From: Maridesulfovibrio sp050916235
GTDB taxonomy: Bacteria; Desulfobacterota; Desulfovibrionia; Desulfovibrionales; Desulfovibrionaceae
Assembly (NCBI RefSeq): GCF_050916235.1
Contig: NZ_CP104854.1
Coordinates: 2,046,001-2,110,000 of the forward strand
Length of the DNA: 64,000 bases
Reading direction: 5' to 3'
Every line of letters starts with the position of its first letter. Position 1 is the stretch's first letter. Both the position numbers and the translations under genes were made by a program. A model generated the notes under the pieces. It was not told the origin of the DNA, searched no databases, and saw only the letters and a list, made by a program, of their open reading frames with translations. Shown here one piece after another: positions 23,209 through 32,181 of this stretch.

Positions 23209-24600
23209 TTAAAACTCAAATGAAAATTTATCGTTTTCAATAACCTGAGTGCAGGCATCAACCACCTGTGCATCATACGAAGTGCCGCGTCCACGGATGA
23301 TTTCGTCCATGGCCTTGGGAAGTCCAAGGGCGGCGCGGTAGGGGCGGTGTGAGCTCATGGCCTCAACCACGTCTGCTACTGCTATAATCCGTGCCTCCTT
23401 GAGAATCTGGTCGCCGGACAATCCTTTCGGGTATCCGAATCCGTCCATGCGTTCGTGGTGCTGGAGGACTATCTGGGCCACGGGCCATGGAAATGAAATA
23501 CTTTTGATGATCTCATAGCCGGCTTCCGAGTGGGTCTTCATCAGTCCCATCTCAAGGTCGGTCAGCCGGGTGGGTTTGGACAGAATTTCAGCAGGAATGG
23601 ATATTTTCCCGATGTCGTGGAGAATTCCCGCAATTCTTATGCAGTTTATCTCTTCGGCGCTCATGTTGAGTTTAACCGCTATTCTGCAGGCCAGTTCAGC
23701 GACCCGCTGCTGGTGTCCGGATGTATAGGGGTCACGCTTCTCGGACATGGCTGTCAGCGAAACCACTGTTTCTTCAAAAGTGCGTCTCAATTGCTTGAGG
23801 CTGTTCTTCAGGGCGGCCTCACTGTTCTTGAGCTGTGAAATGTCTCTCAGAACAATGACTATGCCGATAATATTGTTTGTCTCTTCAATGTTGGAAATGT
23901 TGACGGAAACGGGGATGACCCGGTCACGAGTCTGAAGAACAGCGTCGTCTATAATGGCTCCTGAACCGTAGTTTTCGAACAGCTTTACCGGCTTCAGCGT
24001 GCTTGGGTTCACGATATGGATTTTATCGGCGAAATCCTTTCCGTAAAGGAAATCAACGTTGTTGCCGAGCATTACACTGGCGGCTTTGTTGACGGATTTG
24101 ATGAATCCGTGGCGATCGGTGGTGATCACTGCATCGCCGATGCTGTTGAAGGTTGTGGTCAGCCAGCGGCGGTTTTCGTTGAGGGTGCGTTCGGCCTTGT
24201 GCTTGTACAGGGCCATCTCAATGGTCAGGTTCAGTTCCCGGTCTTCAAACGGTTTTATTATATACCCGAAAGGCTCGGTGACTTTGGCGCGCGTCAGGGT
24301 TTCATTGTCTGCATAGGCGGTCAGGTATATGACCGGGATGGATTGGTGTTCCTTGATGACTGCGGCAGTGTCGATGCCGTCCATTATGCCTTCCAGCATT
24401 ATGTCCATGAGGATCAGATCGGGAACATGCTCAGCTGCCAGCTGTATGGCTTTTTCTCCTGAAGGGGCTACTCCGACAACCGTGTATCCAAGGGCTGTGA
24501 GTCTGCCTCTAATGTCCAGGGCAACGATGGCCTCATCTTCTACTATAAGTATCCGAGCTGATTTTCTAGGCAATGCGTTGTCGGAATTATCTGGAATCAT
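23209..24600 (-). CDS. Response regulator with PAS and HD-GYP domains
   Basis: 463 residues: receiver domain (about 15-130, Asp66), PAS domain (about 145-260), short coiled coil, and HD-GYP domain (about 285-450). The HDIGK motif and HHERMDGFGYP are intact, so it is predicted to be an active cyclic di-GMP phosphodiesterase. AGGAA precedes the ATG by 7 nt. It sits between the NtrY-like kinase and the NtrX-like regulator, suggesting that one signal may control both transcription and c-di-GMP level. Confidence 0.9.
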   Translation of the reverse strand: MIPDNSDNALPRKSARILIVEDEAIVALDIRGRLTALGYTVVGVAPSGEKAIQLAAEHVPDLILMDIMLEGIMDGIDTAAVIKEHQSIPVIYLTAYADNETLTRAKVTEPFGYIIKPFEDRELNLTIEMALYKHKAERTLNENRRWLTTTFNSIGDAVITTDRHGFIKSVNKAASVMLGNNVDFLYGKDFADKIHIVNPSTLKPVKLFENYGSGAIIDDAVLQTRDRVIPVSVNISNIEETNNIIGIVIVLRDISQLKNSEAALKNSLKQLRRTFEETVVSLTAMSEKRDPYTSGHQQRVAELACRIAVKLNMSAEEINCIRIAGILHDIGKISIPAEILSKPTRLTDLEMGLMKTHSEAGYEIIKSISFPWPVAQIVLQHHERMDGFGYPKGLSGDQILKEARIIAVADVVEAMSSHRPYRAALGLPKAMDEIIRGRGTSYDAQVVDACTQVIENDKFSFEF

Positions 24601-24725
24601 TTTGAATTCCTGTGCTCTCTGTTGCTGTCTTTATGCGGTTTTGTTGTGAGTGAGAATAATGTGCTTTTAATATGATAGTACAGTTAAAACATGATTACGG
24701 GGAGCAGGCAAGTGGCTGCCGTAAA

Positions 24726-26921
24726 TTATCCGGTCGGCAGTTCGATGACGAAAATGGTTCCGTGCGGTTCGGCAGGCTTGACTCTGATAAATCCCCGGTG
24801 GTCTGTCACGATGGATTTGACAATGGTCAGTCCCAGCCCGGTCCCGCTCTTCTTGCTTGAAAAATAGGGCTCAAACATTCTTGAGCGCTCATCTGCAGAT
24901 AATCCGGGGCCGTTATCCCGGACTTCTATTCGCAACCAGTTCAGGGTTGTGTCGTGCATGGCGGTGATGGTTACTGTCGGACCCTCTCGTCCGTCAAGGG
25001 CTTCTGCCGCATTGGTAAGCAGATTGATCAGCACCCTGCGCATGGCTTCCCGGTCAAGCTCAAGGCGGGGAATCTCCGAGAGTAGTTCCAGTTTCCAGCC
25101 GATATTGCTGTGGCTGTTCCGGTACATGCTGATGACTTCTTCAAGCAGGGAAGCGATGTCGTCAGGCTTGAGGCGGACTTCCGGAAGCTTGGCGTATGCA
25201 GAAAATTCCTGCACCATCTGCTGCAGGTGCTCCACCTGTGAAATGATCAGGTCTGTAGATTCCCTGAAAACCGAATCCTCTATCTGGGGGCCGAATTTAC
25301 GCTGCATGCGCTGGGCCGAAAGTTTGATCGGGGTCAGCGGGTTCTTGATTTCATGGGCAATACGTCTTGCCACCTCACGCCAGGCCGCGATGCGCTGCAT
25401 CTTTTCAAGTTCGGTAATGTCTTCGAACACGGCAACAATACCGGCGCTGGAAGCTCCTGACTTGAGGGCCACTACGTTTACCAGAAATTTTCTGTGTCTG
25501 CCGTCGACCGTAAGGGAAAGCTGTCTCTGCCACTGCGAAAACGGGCTGCTGGCCATGTGCGAACGGGCATCGGAAATAAGGGAGGCCAGCTCTCCTTCTG
25601 GGAGCAGGGTCAGGGGGTCCTTGCCGTGCACGAAGCGCGCGTTGATGCCGAGCATTTCTTCGATTGCGGAGTTGACCGTGCTGATCTTTCCGCTCTCGTC
25701 CAGCGAGATTACTCCGGCAGTAATGTTGTTCAGAACGGCTTCCATGTACCGTCCGCGCCGCTCAAGTTCCTGATTCTGCTGGGCCAGACGGTCGTTGGCG
25801 GTCTTGAGGCTTCTCTGGCTCTCCTCAAGGTCTTCGGCCATGCGGTTGAAGGACTGGACCATGAAGCCCAGCTCGTCGTCGGAGCGGTCTTCAAGGCGCA
25901 CCGAGAGATCCCCGCGGGCAATACGCTGGGAACCGGCTGCAAGAGCCTGAATGGGGGCAGAAAGCTCTTTTGATAGACGAAATCCGAACCAGATGGAGCC
26001 GAGGATGATGAGCAGGGTAGTGACCCCCAGAGTCAGGTACAGACTCATCTTAAGGGGATATTTGAGCGTTTTCAGCTGCTTGTATTCATCAAGGCCCTGT
26101 ACAACCCTGTCCAGCTTGAAAAGCAACCCCTGCCCGATATTTTCCCCCAGAATCATGAAACCGGTTTTGCCTTCATCTACCGGCATGATACCGATGACCA
26201 TGTCGTTTCCGGGCATGGGATGGATGGTGGACCAGAATCTGGGGTTTTTCTTCAGGTCTCCCCAGTCAACCTTGGCATTTATCTCGGACCAGGCCTTGTC
26301 CCATGACCCCTGTGAATACCAGTTGAGCTTGGTTCCGTCCGGCCTGATAACCCCAAGAAGTCCGAGGTCGTATTCTCCGAGCTTGTTGCCGAGAAATTTT
26401 TTCATGGTCTTGCCGCCCCAGGCATAGCGGCTCTCCTTGATTGCACCGATGATATTCATTCCGCGCCGTTCAAGACCGTCCTGCGCCGAGGCGTAAAATG
26501 CCCGTCCGAGTTCAAGGGACTGGACCATTGATTCCTCAACCTGATTTTTGAACCAGTAGTCCACTGAAACCTGCACGAACTGCATGGCCATGAAGAACAT
26601 GAGAAGCGTAGGAACCAGAGAAAGGGACATGAAGGAAAGGACCATGCGGGTTCGGAGCTTGGAACCGAGAACCTTGCGACGACGTTCGAGCAGAAGCTTC
26701 ACGCCGTTTCGAACCACGATGAAGAGGACGATGAGCAGCAGGATAAAATTCAGGTTGAACAGCCCGACAAACAGGTAGGAGTTGACCCCTATATACTTGA
26801 GCTGGACAAATCCGAGGGCTACGAAAATTATCAGGCACAGAAAGGCGATGTAGTACTCGCGTTGCCTGCGTTTGCGCTCCTTGGTGTCGGGAACACTGAT
26901 CTTGATGGGTTTTTCCGTCAT
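24726..26921 (-). CDS. NtrY-like membrane sensor histidine kinase
   Basis: 731 residues. Several N-terminal helices (about 25-100) and another near 300-325 frame a periplasmic region of about 190 residues, followed by HAMP (about 325-380), coiled coil, PAS, HisKA (His in RRIAHEIKNPLTPIKL) and HATPase_c (LINLLTNAAEAL, DNGPGLSAD, GTGLGLTIVKSI). The KNPLTPI form of the H-box is typical of NtrY kinases. ATG 26921 follows AGGGA by a few bases; a longer TTG start at 26942 would overlap the preceding gene. The likely partner is the NtrX-like regulator of the same operon. Confidence 0.92.
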   Translation of the reverse strand: MTEKPIKISVPDTKERKRRQREYYIAFLCLIIFVALGFVQLKYIGVNSYLFVGLFNLNFILLLIVLFIVVRNGVKLLLERRRKVLGSKLRTRMVLSFMSLSLVPTLLMFFMAMQFVQVSVDYWFKNQVEESMVQSLELGRAFYASAQDGLERRGMNIIGAIKESRYAWGGKTMKKFLGNKLGEYDLGLLGVIRPDGTKLNWYSQGSWDKAWSEINAKVDWGDLKKNPRFWSTIHPMPGNDMVIGIMPVDEGKTGFMILGENIGQGLLFKLDRVVQGLDEYKQLKTLKYPLKMSLYLTLGVTTLLIILGSIWFGFRLSKELSAPIQALAAGSQRIARGDLSVRLEDRSDDELGFMVQSFNRMAEDLEESQRSLKTANDRLAQQNQELERRGRYMEAVLNNITAGVISLDESGKISTVNSAIEEMLGINARFVHGKDPLTLLPEGELASLISDARSHMASSPFSQWQRQLSLTVDGRHRKFLVNVVALKSGASSAGIVAVFEDITELEKMQRIAAWREVARRIAHEIKNPLTPIKLSAQRMQRKFGPQIEDSVFRESTDLIISQVEHLQQMVQEFSAYAKLPEVRLKPDDIASLLEEVISMYRNSHSNIGWKLELLSEIPRLELDREAMRRVLINLLTNAAEALDGREGPTVTITAMHDTTLNWLRIEVRDNGPGLSADERSRMFEPYFSSKKSGTGLGLTIVKSIVTDHRGFIRVKPAEPHGTIFVIELPTG

Positions 26922-26938
26922 ATTGGTCCCTTGCAAGA

Positions 26939-27535
26939 TCAATAAGTGAAATCAAGCTGGTATGTTGCCGATGGTATCACGTCCCATGACCAGAAAAACA
27001 ATGTGCTTTTCAGCCATTCAGGGATGTCGGTCTGGTCAAGATGGACCTTGATGCGGAGCTTGTACCGTTCGCCGCGCTGGAGAGTGGACCATGGCCCCAG
27101 ATCAAGGATGAGATTCCTCCATTCCTCCCGCAGGAGGATGCTGAGGCTCTCGTTCTTGAAAATTTTATCTGGTCCTTGTTTTTCCAGCACGAACTGTTTG
27201 GATAGGGAATCGTAGTAAAGTTTGTTGGTGTAGGTCTTGCCGGCTACTTCCGAGTCTGCCCACACGCTGCGGTGTTCAAAGAGGCGGGCCTGGCATTCAA
27301 GTTTAAGGCGAACGCCGTTGAGCAGGGCCTCTTCAACCTGTGTGTCCGTCTGCAGTTCTATACCGAAGCGGGCCATGATTGCTCCGGCCTGGTTGTCCAG
27401 AACAAGGTTTTTCAACTGGATGGTGGAAGCCTGTGCAGGAGATGTGCAGATCGTGAACAGACAAAACAGCAAGACGAACACAGCCCGCAGGGTTGTGCTG
27501 CCTGATGGAAATTGTCTGCCGGTAGATTCAGCCAT
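26939..27535 (-). CDS. DUF4390 exported protein
   Basis: 198 residues with a signal peptide (hydrophobic core VFVLLFCLFTICTSPAQA, cleavage near 36). The remaining beta-rich domain (about 40-198), with RLKLECQARLFEHR and EWLKSTLFFWSWDV, matches the DUF4390 family, found upstream of NtrY-type kinase genes in related bacteria. It ends 17 bp before the kinase start, so it is the first gene of the operon. A role in signal input at the periplasm is an inference from this constant neighbourhood. Confidence 0.78.
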   Translation of the reverse strand: MAESTGRQFPSGSTTLRAVFVLLFCLFTICTSPAQASTIQLKNLVLDNQAGAIMARFGIELQTDTQVEEALLNGVRLKLECQARLFEHRSVWADSEVAGKTYTNKLYYDSLSKQFVLEKQGPDKIFKNESLSILLREEWRNLILDLGPWSTLQRGERYKLRIKVHLDQTDIPEWLKSTLFFWSWDVIPSATYQLDFTY

Positions 27536-27717
27536 ACTTCTCTCTCGTTTATCAGAAAAAATGATTTCGCTGCAGAGTATCAGCCGTTCTCCAATTATTC
27601 AACATCAGTATTGCTTACAACCCGATTGAAGCTGTCCTTTCAGGTGATAATAATGTACTGAAATGGTATTGTGCTTATAGTGGAGAAGTTATTCATCAGT
27701 CCTGAACGGGGAAGCTC

Positions 27718-30700
27718 ATGTTTAAGATAATAAGCAGTAACTGGAATAGGTTGAACAGGTGGGGCAAGGCCGGGGTCATTGCCGGTGCTGTAATAGTTTT
27801 TTACACGCTGGTAGGGTTCCTGCTGGTTCCCTTTGTGGCAAAGAAGGTCGCACTGGCCAAACTGCCTGAACTTCTGAACAGGCCGGTCTCGATCTCCCGC
27901 ATTACCTTCAATCCCTACACCCTGCGGCTGGAGGTCGAGGGGTTTGCTATCGGCAAGAAGGACGGCGAGGGTAACCTCTTTTCATTCCGGCTGTTCGACA
28001 TTGACGTGGATGGTTTTTCTCTTTTCCGTTTTTCCGCAGCCTTGGATCGCATAGAGATTTTCGACCCTCAGGTGGATCTGTCCATCTACCGTGGCGGCAG
28101 TTCGATTTCCGACCTCATACCCGCCGGATCAGCTGAAGCCGATCCGGCAGAGCAGGACAAGGGGACAGCAGAGATCTTTCCGTTTATCCTGCGCAATTTC
28201 GCCGTCCATAACGGAACCTTCCGGCTTTACGACAAAGTGCGGGACATGCACCACCTTGTAGCCGACCTGAATCTGTCCATCCCGTTCACCTCTTCATTGG
28301 TAAAGGATAATGAAAAAGAGGTGCAGCCCACCCTCAGCATGGTAATCAACGGAACACCGTTTTCGCTTGAGGGAAATTCCCTGCCGTTCAACACCACCCT
28401 GCGTACGGAATTCAATTTTTCCTTCAAGGATGCCAGATTGGGGGATTACTGGGCTTATCTGCCCATATACGAAACCACCGCGCTTAAAAGCGGGCTTTTG
28501 AACAGCAACCTGACCCTTTCCTTTGACAGGAGCGAGAGCATGCTTCCGCGTGTTCAGATCACGGGAAGTGCTGCGATCAGTGATTTTGATCTTACCGCCA
28601 GAAAAGGTCCGTCGCTTCTTAAATTCAAGGAGCTGGCAGTAAAGATTGATGAGCTCAGTATTCTGCGCCGGATCATAAAAATAGGTTCTATCCGGCTGAC
28701 CGATCCTTATCTCAAGGTCGGCCTTAAGAAGGACGGCACGCCGGATCTGCTTGATTATCTGACTCCATCACTGGAGGCCGGTGAAAAATCAAAGGAAGGA
28801 GAGGCCGAGGAAGGCCCGCCTCTGGCCGCGCTGGTCAGCGAGTTCGTGCTTGAAAACGGGTTGGTGGATTTTACCGACAACGCCTTCAGCAACGGTTTCA
28901 ACAAGCAGATCGGTCCCATTCTGGTGCGGGCCAATCAGCTCAGCACGGCGGAAAATGCTGCCGGAAGTTACGATTTCTACATCGGCTCCAATGCTACAGA
29001 GGTGATAAGCGGGAAGGGTGCTGTTGTTCTTATGCCCTTTGCCGTCAATGGTTCCGTGGCTGTCTCCGACCTTGATATACCGGACTACCATGCCTACCTT
29101 GACGCTCCGCTGCCCCTAGATGTCGCTTCCGGAAAAGTAGGGCTGGGCAGTGATTTCACTTTTGTCCCCCAGAGCGAAACTGTCCGTCTGAGCAAAATCC
29201 GTGTTGATGTCAACCGGTTGGAGTTGACCCCCAAGGGCGGAGGCGGCACGCTGATCGGTCTCGGCGGTTTTGCCATGTCCAACGGTACTGTGGATGTTAA
29301 GGAAAAGTCCGTCTACATTGATTCGATCAACCTCAATAAGGCCATCATCCGTCTTCAGCGCGACAAGAAAGGGAATATCGACCTGATCGGTTATCTGAAC
29401 AGACACAGCAAGACCTCCGGGAGCGAGGCTGTTGAAGTTGAGAGGGCCGAAACTTCGAATGAATCCGGAAAGGAAGTTCCTGACGCAGAGCAGAAAGAGT
29501 GGCAGGTGGCTCTCAACAGGTTTCAGTTAGACGATTCGGCAGTTGAATTTACCGACCGGGCCGCCACAACGAAAACCACCACCAGAATCAGCGGCATAAA
29601 GATCGGAGTTGATGACCTTACCTTTCCAGAGAAGAATATGCTCAAGCTTGCCGTTGCCGCGGTCATCAACGGGCGCGGCTATCTGGATATTGCCGGTCAG
29701 GCCGGGCCGCAGTCCCTGAAGGCAAAGGGCAGTGTGCGGTTGCGCAAGTTCCGGCTGCGTGATTTCAACGGCTATCTGCCCCGTGAAATGCAGATGAACA
29801 TTGCCCGCGGACATATCGACGTGAACGGCAACTGGGAATTTGCAGCAGAAAAGAATCCCGTAGCGGCCTACCGGGGCAAGGTGCAGCTCAAGGACCTGCT
29901 CATTCGTGACAATCAGGGTAACCGGCAGTTCTTTCACATGAATGAGCTTGAGATGCGCGGAATTAATGTTGTTTCCGAGCCTCTGGCTGTAAAGGTCGAT
30001 CATATCGGAGTTCTCGATCCGCAGGTGAATCTGGTCCGCGAAGCTGACGGCACCATCAACATATCCAGAATGCTTACCGGCAAGCGTGCTGCTCCCGTAA
30101 ACGCCACCCTTGAAGAGGAACAGGTCGAGCAGGTACGGCTTGATCAGGCTGAAGAATTTACGCAGCCGGAAGCGGATATTGTTGAGCCGACTGCGGAACA
30201 GAAAGAGAACAATATTATTTATGTCGGCAAGATGTTTATGAATAACGGAACGGTCATCTTCACCGATGAATCCGTTGCTCCTGCCTTCAAGCTGGATATC
30301 ACCAAGATGGTTTCAGCCGTGCGCAATCTGGAACTCCCTTATGGCGAGCGTATGGATCTGTCGTTCAACGCCACCCTGGATCAGCAGGCCCCCCTTGTTG
30401 CCGAAGGATTCATTCAGCCTGCGGAAGACGGAGCGAACACGGACATAAAGGTCTCACTTGCCAACCTCGACATGACCCAGCTTTCGCCCTACACGGTCAA
30501 GTATATCGCCTATCCGGTCAGCACCGGGATGCTCAGTTCAGATGTGGGGGTCAGGCTGCGTGGTAAGCTCATAGCCGTAGACAACGTATTTGACATCTAC
30601 CAGTTTGATGTCGGCGAGAAGGTCAAAAATCCGGATGCCCCGAATATTCCCATCGGCCTCGGTCTCGCCCTGCTAAGGGACAGCAGCGGTAATATCCGGC

Positions 30701-31386
30701 TCGATATTCCGGTTGAGGGAGACCTCGGTGATCCCCAGTTCCGTTTGGGTCGTGTTATCGGGCGGGCCATCGTCAACCTGATAGTAAAGGCCGTAACCTC
30801 GCCCTTCGCCCTTATCGGTGCGCTTGTCGGCGGCGGTGAGAATATGGACGTCATAGCTTTTGAGCCCGGCAGGACCGGATTCAAGGGTGATGAGCTCTCC
30901 AAGGTGGAGTCTGTTGCCAAGGCCATGACGGACCGTCCGGGCCTCAAGCTCGAAATCAGCGGTTTCAGTGCTCCTGATGATATTCCGGCCATGAAGGAGG
31001 CCGAGTTCCGGAGGCAGGTCGCCATGCCCAAGTTCCTTGAGCTGGAAGCTGACGGAAAGGCCCCGGCCAGTGTGGCAGAGGTGGTTGTTTCCGCGGAAGA
31101 GTATCCAGATTATCTTGAAACAGCTTACAAGGAAGCTCCTTTTGAGAAGCCCAAAAATTTCCTTGGTTTCGTTGAGACTCTTCCCATTCCGGATATGGAA
31201 AAGGCTTTGCGCGGCAACATAAAGGTAACAGACACTCAATTGGCCGACCTTGCAAGGCGCAGGGCTGAGATTGTTCGCAAGATTCTTACTGAAAAGTCCG
31301 GCGTTGCTCCGGAGCGGGTTTTCCTCAAAGGAATGTCCGCCACCGGAAAGGGAACCGGACCGCGTGTGGAGCTCGGGTTGCAGTAA
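27718..31386 (+). CDS. Giant AsmA-like DUF748 protein
   Basis: 1222 residues, one transmembrane helix near 18-38, and a huge periplasmic part. Repeated DUF748/AsmA-like beta segments are visible (for instance LNRPVSISRITFNPYTLRLEVEGF at the start, quoted in part, and VASGKVGLGSDFTF). The C-terminal 150 residues (ARRRAEIVRKILTEKSGV) have the OmpA-like helical end that closes many DUF748 proteins. The family resembles YhdP/TamB bridge proteins thought to move phospholipids between membranes; that function is inferred. It diverges from the DUF4390 operon and is followed by a tiny lipoprotein gene. Confidence 0.85.
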   Translation: MFKIISSNWNRLNRWGKAGVIAGAVIVFYTLVGFLLVPFVAKKVALAKLPELLNRPVSISRITFNPYTLRLEVEGFAIGKKDGEGNLFSFRLFDIDVDGFSLFRFSAALDRIEIFDPQVDLSIYRGGSSISDLIPAGSAEADPAEQDKGTAEIFPFILRNFAVHNGTFRLYDKVRDMHHLVADLNLSIPFTSSLVKDNEKEVQPTLSMVINGTPFSLEGNSLPFNTTLRTEFNFSFKDARLGDYWAYLPIYETTALKSGLLNSNLTLSFDRSESMLPRVQITGSAAISDFDLTARKGPSLLKFKELAVKIDELSILRRIIKIGSIRLTDPYLKVGLKKDGTPDLLDYLTPSLEAGEKSKEGEAEEGPPLAALVSEFVLENGLVDFTDNAFSNGFNKQIGPILVRANQLSTAENAAGSYDFYIGSNATEVISGKGAVVLMPFAVNGSVAVSDLDIPDYHAYLDAPLPLDVASGKVGLGSDFTFVPQSETVRLSKIRVDVNRLELTPKGGGGTLIGLGGFAMSNGTVDVKEKSVYIDSINLNKAIIRLQRDKKGNIDLIGYLNRHSKTSGSEAVEVERAETSNESGKEVPDAEQKEWQVALNRFQLDDSAVEFTDRAATTKTTTRISGIKIGVDDLTFPEKNMLKLAVAAVINGRGYLDIAGQAGPQSLKAKGSVRLRKFRLRDFNGYLPREMQMNIARGHIDVNGNWEFAAEKNPVAAYRGKVQLKDLLIRDNQGNRQFFHMNELEMRGINVVSEPLAVKVDHIGVLDPQVNLVREADGTINISRMLTGKRAAPVNATLEEEQVEQVRLDQAEEFTQPEADIVEPTAEQKENNIIYVGKMFMNNGTVIFTDESVAPAFKLDITKMVSAVRNLELPYGERMDLSFNATLDQQAPLVAEGFIQPAEDGANTDIKVSLANLDMTQLSPYTVKYIAYPVSTGMLSSDVGVRLRGKLIAVDNVFDIYQFDVGEKVKNPDAPNIPIGLGLALLRDSSGNIRLDIPVEGDLGDPQFRLGRVIGRAIVNLIVKAVTSPFALIGALVGGGENMDVIAFEPGRTGFKGDELSKVESVAKAMTDRPGLKLEISGFSAPDDIPAMKEAEFRRQVAMPKFLELEADGKAPASVAEVVVSAEEYPDYLETAYKEAPFEKPKNFLGFVETLPIPDMEKALRGNIKVTDTQLADLARRRAEIVRKILTEKSGVAPERVFLKGMSATGKGTGPRVELGLQ

Positions 31387-31462
31387 TGGCGGGGTCTGGT
31401 TCTGGGCAGCAATATCCAAGTATATTGTGTAATATTTAATAATTAAGTTTGAGAGGTTTATT

Positions 31463-31681
31463 ATGACTTGGTTGAAAAGGTTCGTTTACGTACTTTGTCT
31501 GGTTGCCGTGATGGCGGTTGTCTCCGGTTGTGATGATGCCGAAGGGCCTGCTGAAAAGCTCGGTAAGCAGATTGATCAGGCCATGGATTCTGCCAAGGAT
31601 AAGATGGATGAGATGGGCGACAAGGCTAAGGACGCCTATGAGGATGCGAAAGACAAGGCTAAAGAGGCCATGGATAAGTAG
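31463..31681 (+). CDS. Small lipoprotein with amphipathic helical repeat
   Basis: 72 residues. The lipobox VVSGC puts the lipidated Cys at 23. The rest is one long amphipathic helix made of Lys, Asp, Ala and Met in a repeat of about 11 residues (AKDKMDEMGDKAKDAYEDAK). The product is secreted and lipid-anchored, comparable in style to Lpp-type or apolipoprotein-like small proteins, but no homologue is recognised. AGAGG lies upstream of the ATG. It follows the DUF748 gene by 76 bp and is ended by the terminator at 31711, so it may share its transcript. Confidence 0.78.
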   Translation: MTWLKRFVYVLCLVAVMAVVSGCDDAEGPAEKLGKQIDQAMDSAKDKMDEMGDKAKDAYEDAKDKAKEAMDK

Positions 31682-31710
31682 CCTTTTCAGCAATCTTGAA
31701 TGAGAAACTG

Positions 31711-31739
31711 AACCGCCGGGCTTTGTCCGGCGGTTTTTT
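31711..31739 (+). terminator. Terminator after the small lipoprotein gene
   Basis: AACCGCCGG and CCGGCGGTT pair around a 7-nt loop, followed by TTTTTT. Confidence 0.9.
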
Positions 31740-31827
31740 GTTGTACGTGCGGGTATGGAAATTGACTTGGCTTCCGTTCAGTGGTTCATTGCCATTTTGA
31801 ATAAACGCACTGTTTGGAGGAAATAAA

Positions 31828-32109
31828 ATGGCTGAATATACATATGAAAGTCTGCAGGCACTGCTGCTGGAAAAACTGGGTGATGAAATGCCAGAGCGGG
31901 CCATGGATGACATTCATGATGCCTTGAAAATTACCGTGAAAATGGAAGAAGAGGGCTGGAAGTTCAAGCTTGAGGACTTGAGCCGGGGAAGCCTTACCGA
32001 GAATGACTGGCGCGCAACACTAAGCCGTGACGGCAGGGAGTTTGTCGGGCAAAGCGACCATTCTGCACTGGCGGTTTGCGTTGCTGTGGCGGATGCGCTT
32101 GTGGGGTAG
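31828..32109 (+). CDS. Small uncharacterised acidic protein
   Basis: 93 residues, soluble. The sequence has two helical parts and a short beta region (WKFKLEDLSRGSL, WRATLSRDGREFVGQS, ending in a hydrophobic helix ALAVCVAVADALVG). This alpha-beta pattern resembles small phage-type ABA-sandwich proteins, a weak impression. GGAGG lies 7 nt before the ATG, so it is very likely expressed. The terminator at 32141 follows. Function unknown. Confidence 0.7.
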   Translation: MAEYTYESLQALLLEKLGDEMPERAMDDIHDALKITVKMEEEGWKFKLEDLSRGSLTENDWRATLSRDGREFVGQSDHSALAVCVAVADALVG

Positions 32110-32140
32110 GCTGGAAGGTCGTGCTATTTTTAGGAGAATA

Positions 32141-32176
32141 AAATCCCCACGGAACAACCGTTCCGGGGGGATTTTT
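32141..32176. terminator. Terminator shared by the 31828 and TPR-MBL genes
   Basis: AAATCCCC-ACGGAA pairs with TTCCGG-GGGGATTT (one mismatch) around loop CAACCG, with a T-run on the plus strand and a T-rich stretch on the minus strand. Almost identical to the terminator at 34558 and in the same orientation. Confidence 0.85.
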
Positions 32177-32181
32177 GATTT

